6,446 nt of DNA from Bacillota bacterium. GTDB lineage: Bacteria > Bacillota > Limnochordia > Darwinibacteriales > DTU012. How positions within the stretch are numbered: the stretch's first letter is position 1; each line of letters starts with the position of its first letter. The position numbers and the translations under genes are program-made. The stretch lies in the NCBI GenBank assembly GCA_012521805.1, contig JAAYLQ010000204.1, positions 1 through 6,446 of the forward strand. Direction: 5' to 3'. The notes below the pieces were generated by a model. It had not been told where the DNA came from and searched no databases. It worked only from the letters and a program-made list of their open reading frames with translations. This document shows positions 5,914 to 6,446 of the stretch, in pieces.

Positions 5914-6446
5914 ACAGATTCCTCCGTTTGAGAATTTCTACAGCTGCACGCAGACTGATTTCTTTAACATAAACCAATCCATCTCTGCTCATTGGCTGCC
6001 AGTAGCGCTCCTGCCAGTGGATTAAAACCAGCTTGTTGTTAATAGTGTAGATTTTCGGAATGCGCCGATTGACTGCTGTGCGGCGCGCTTTAATGTTTAC
6101 CACTGCACCGTAAAGGTCAGGAGCGCGGGGGTGGTCCGTCAGATCAATGCAGCACATACCCATCGCAATTTTACCAACAATTGGGCAGCTGATGCCGTCA
6201 ACCGATACCTGCAGCGGGTTGTGGACTAAATGGATGAGTGTTTTGCGCAGATACTGGCGCAGACTGTGGTTTTCCGGTGCCAATCCCAAGCCGTCGCTGT
6301 AACCGATTGGAATCACACCAATCAGTGAATCGCGTTTAGCTATATATGCTTGATTATAACCAACCGGTTCTCCTTTGGCAACTTGATGCACCTGGATGAT
6401 CCGAGTGTACAGATTCCAGGTGTTTTGCAGGGCAATGCCCGGAGGG
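5903..6446 (-). CDS. alr: Alanine racemase-like protein, C-terminal half (5' end outside window)
   Basis: The frame is open from the window edge to TGA 5905-5903, giving 180 residues, about half an alanine racemase. Alr is a PLP enzyme making D-alanine for the cell wall. Seen, counting from the first full codon: RIIQVHQVAKGEPVGYNQAY, with Y30 at the catalytic Tyr (Tyr265 of Geobacillus), and IPIGYSDG, with Y49 exactly 19 later, as Tyr284 is. Then comes CPIVGKIAMGMCCIDLTD, matching the usual GR(I/V)xMDxxxxDxTD motif. Three oddities: MDM reads MGM (Asp to Gly, G96); about 18 extra residues lie between GYSDG and PIVG; and after DLTDHP the usual GDEV...VLIG block is shortened, followed by a KARRTAVNRRIPKIY segment and some 45 extra residues. 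It could be a true Alr or a paralogue with other substrate preference. A GTG at 6391 is internal, not the start. Confidence 0.8.
   Translation of the reverse strand, partial: PPGIALQNTWNLYTRIIQVHQVAKGEPVGYNQAYIAKRDSLIGVIPIGYSDGLGLAPENHSLRQYLRKTLIHLVHNPLQVSVDGISCPIVGKIAMGMCCIDLTDHPRAPDLYGAVVNIKARRTAVNRRIPKIYTINNKLVLIHWQERYWQPMSRDGLVYVKEISLRAAVEILKRRNLYGS
5920..5925 (-). promoter_or_regulatory. sppA ribosome binding site within the upstream gene
   Basis: GGAGGA on the minus strand, 6 nt before the sppA ATG, is formed by the Arg-Arg-Asn codons (CGG AGG AAT) near the end of the alanine-racemase-like gene. It supports the 11-nt overlap of the two genes. Confidence 0.8.

Noticed and set aside
6389..6391. 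GTG as the start of a short 162-residue gene
   Set aside because: The same frame stays open to the window edge with alanine-racemase-like sequence before it, so the gene is cut by the edge and not short.

Overview
The window looks like chromosomal DNA of an anaerobic Firmicute of the clostridial type. I infer this from the Rnf genes ending in A-B-ApbE, the cysteine-rich RnfB of clostridial style, strong Shine-Dalgarno sites, GTG/TTG starts, a CsoR-family repressor and a secreted LysM/M23 wall hydrolase. The species cannot be named from the sequence alone.

Plus strand, 1-2626: the 3' end of an Rnf operon. It holds the tail of rnfE, then rnfA, rnfB (probable TTG start) and apbE, packed with gaps of about 10-22 nt and closed by a hairpin terminator. 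RnfA and RnfE are membrane subunits and RnfB is the ferredoxin-like iron-sulfur subunit. ApbE attaches FMN covalently to the flavoprotein subunits, whose genes would lie upstream of the window. Together they would build the ion-pumping ferredoxin:NAD+ oxidoreductase.

Plus strand, 2582-4722: trxB (thioredoxin reductase), then a secreted peptidoglycan hydrolase (signal peptide, PG-binding domain, two LysM, M23). A promoter with a perfect extended -10 lies inside the loop of the rnf terminator and probably drives trxB. A 14-bp perfect palindrome lies between that promoter and the trxB start. No terminator is seen between trxB and the hydrolase gene.

Minus strand, 6446-4720: an alanine-racemase-like gene cut by the window edge, sppA (S49 signal peptide peptidase) overlapping it by 11 nt, then a small CsoR-type copper-sensing repressor gene. 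The repressor has its own strong sigma-A-type promoter, which overlaps the sppA stop and carries an interrupted palindrome that could be its own operator. The two strands converge on a shared bidirectional terminator at about 4692-4722.

I found no CRISPR array, insertion sequence, tRNA or rRNA gene, or phage gene, and nothing that forms a new multi-gene system. There is no gene-free stretch over 300 bases. The points most worth a second look are the divergent alanine racemase (MDM changed to MGM, an insertion and an altered C-terminus), the HxH to HxD change in the M23 active site, the promoter nested in a terminator, and the self-contained csoR control region.
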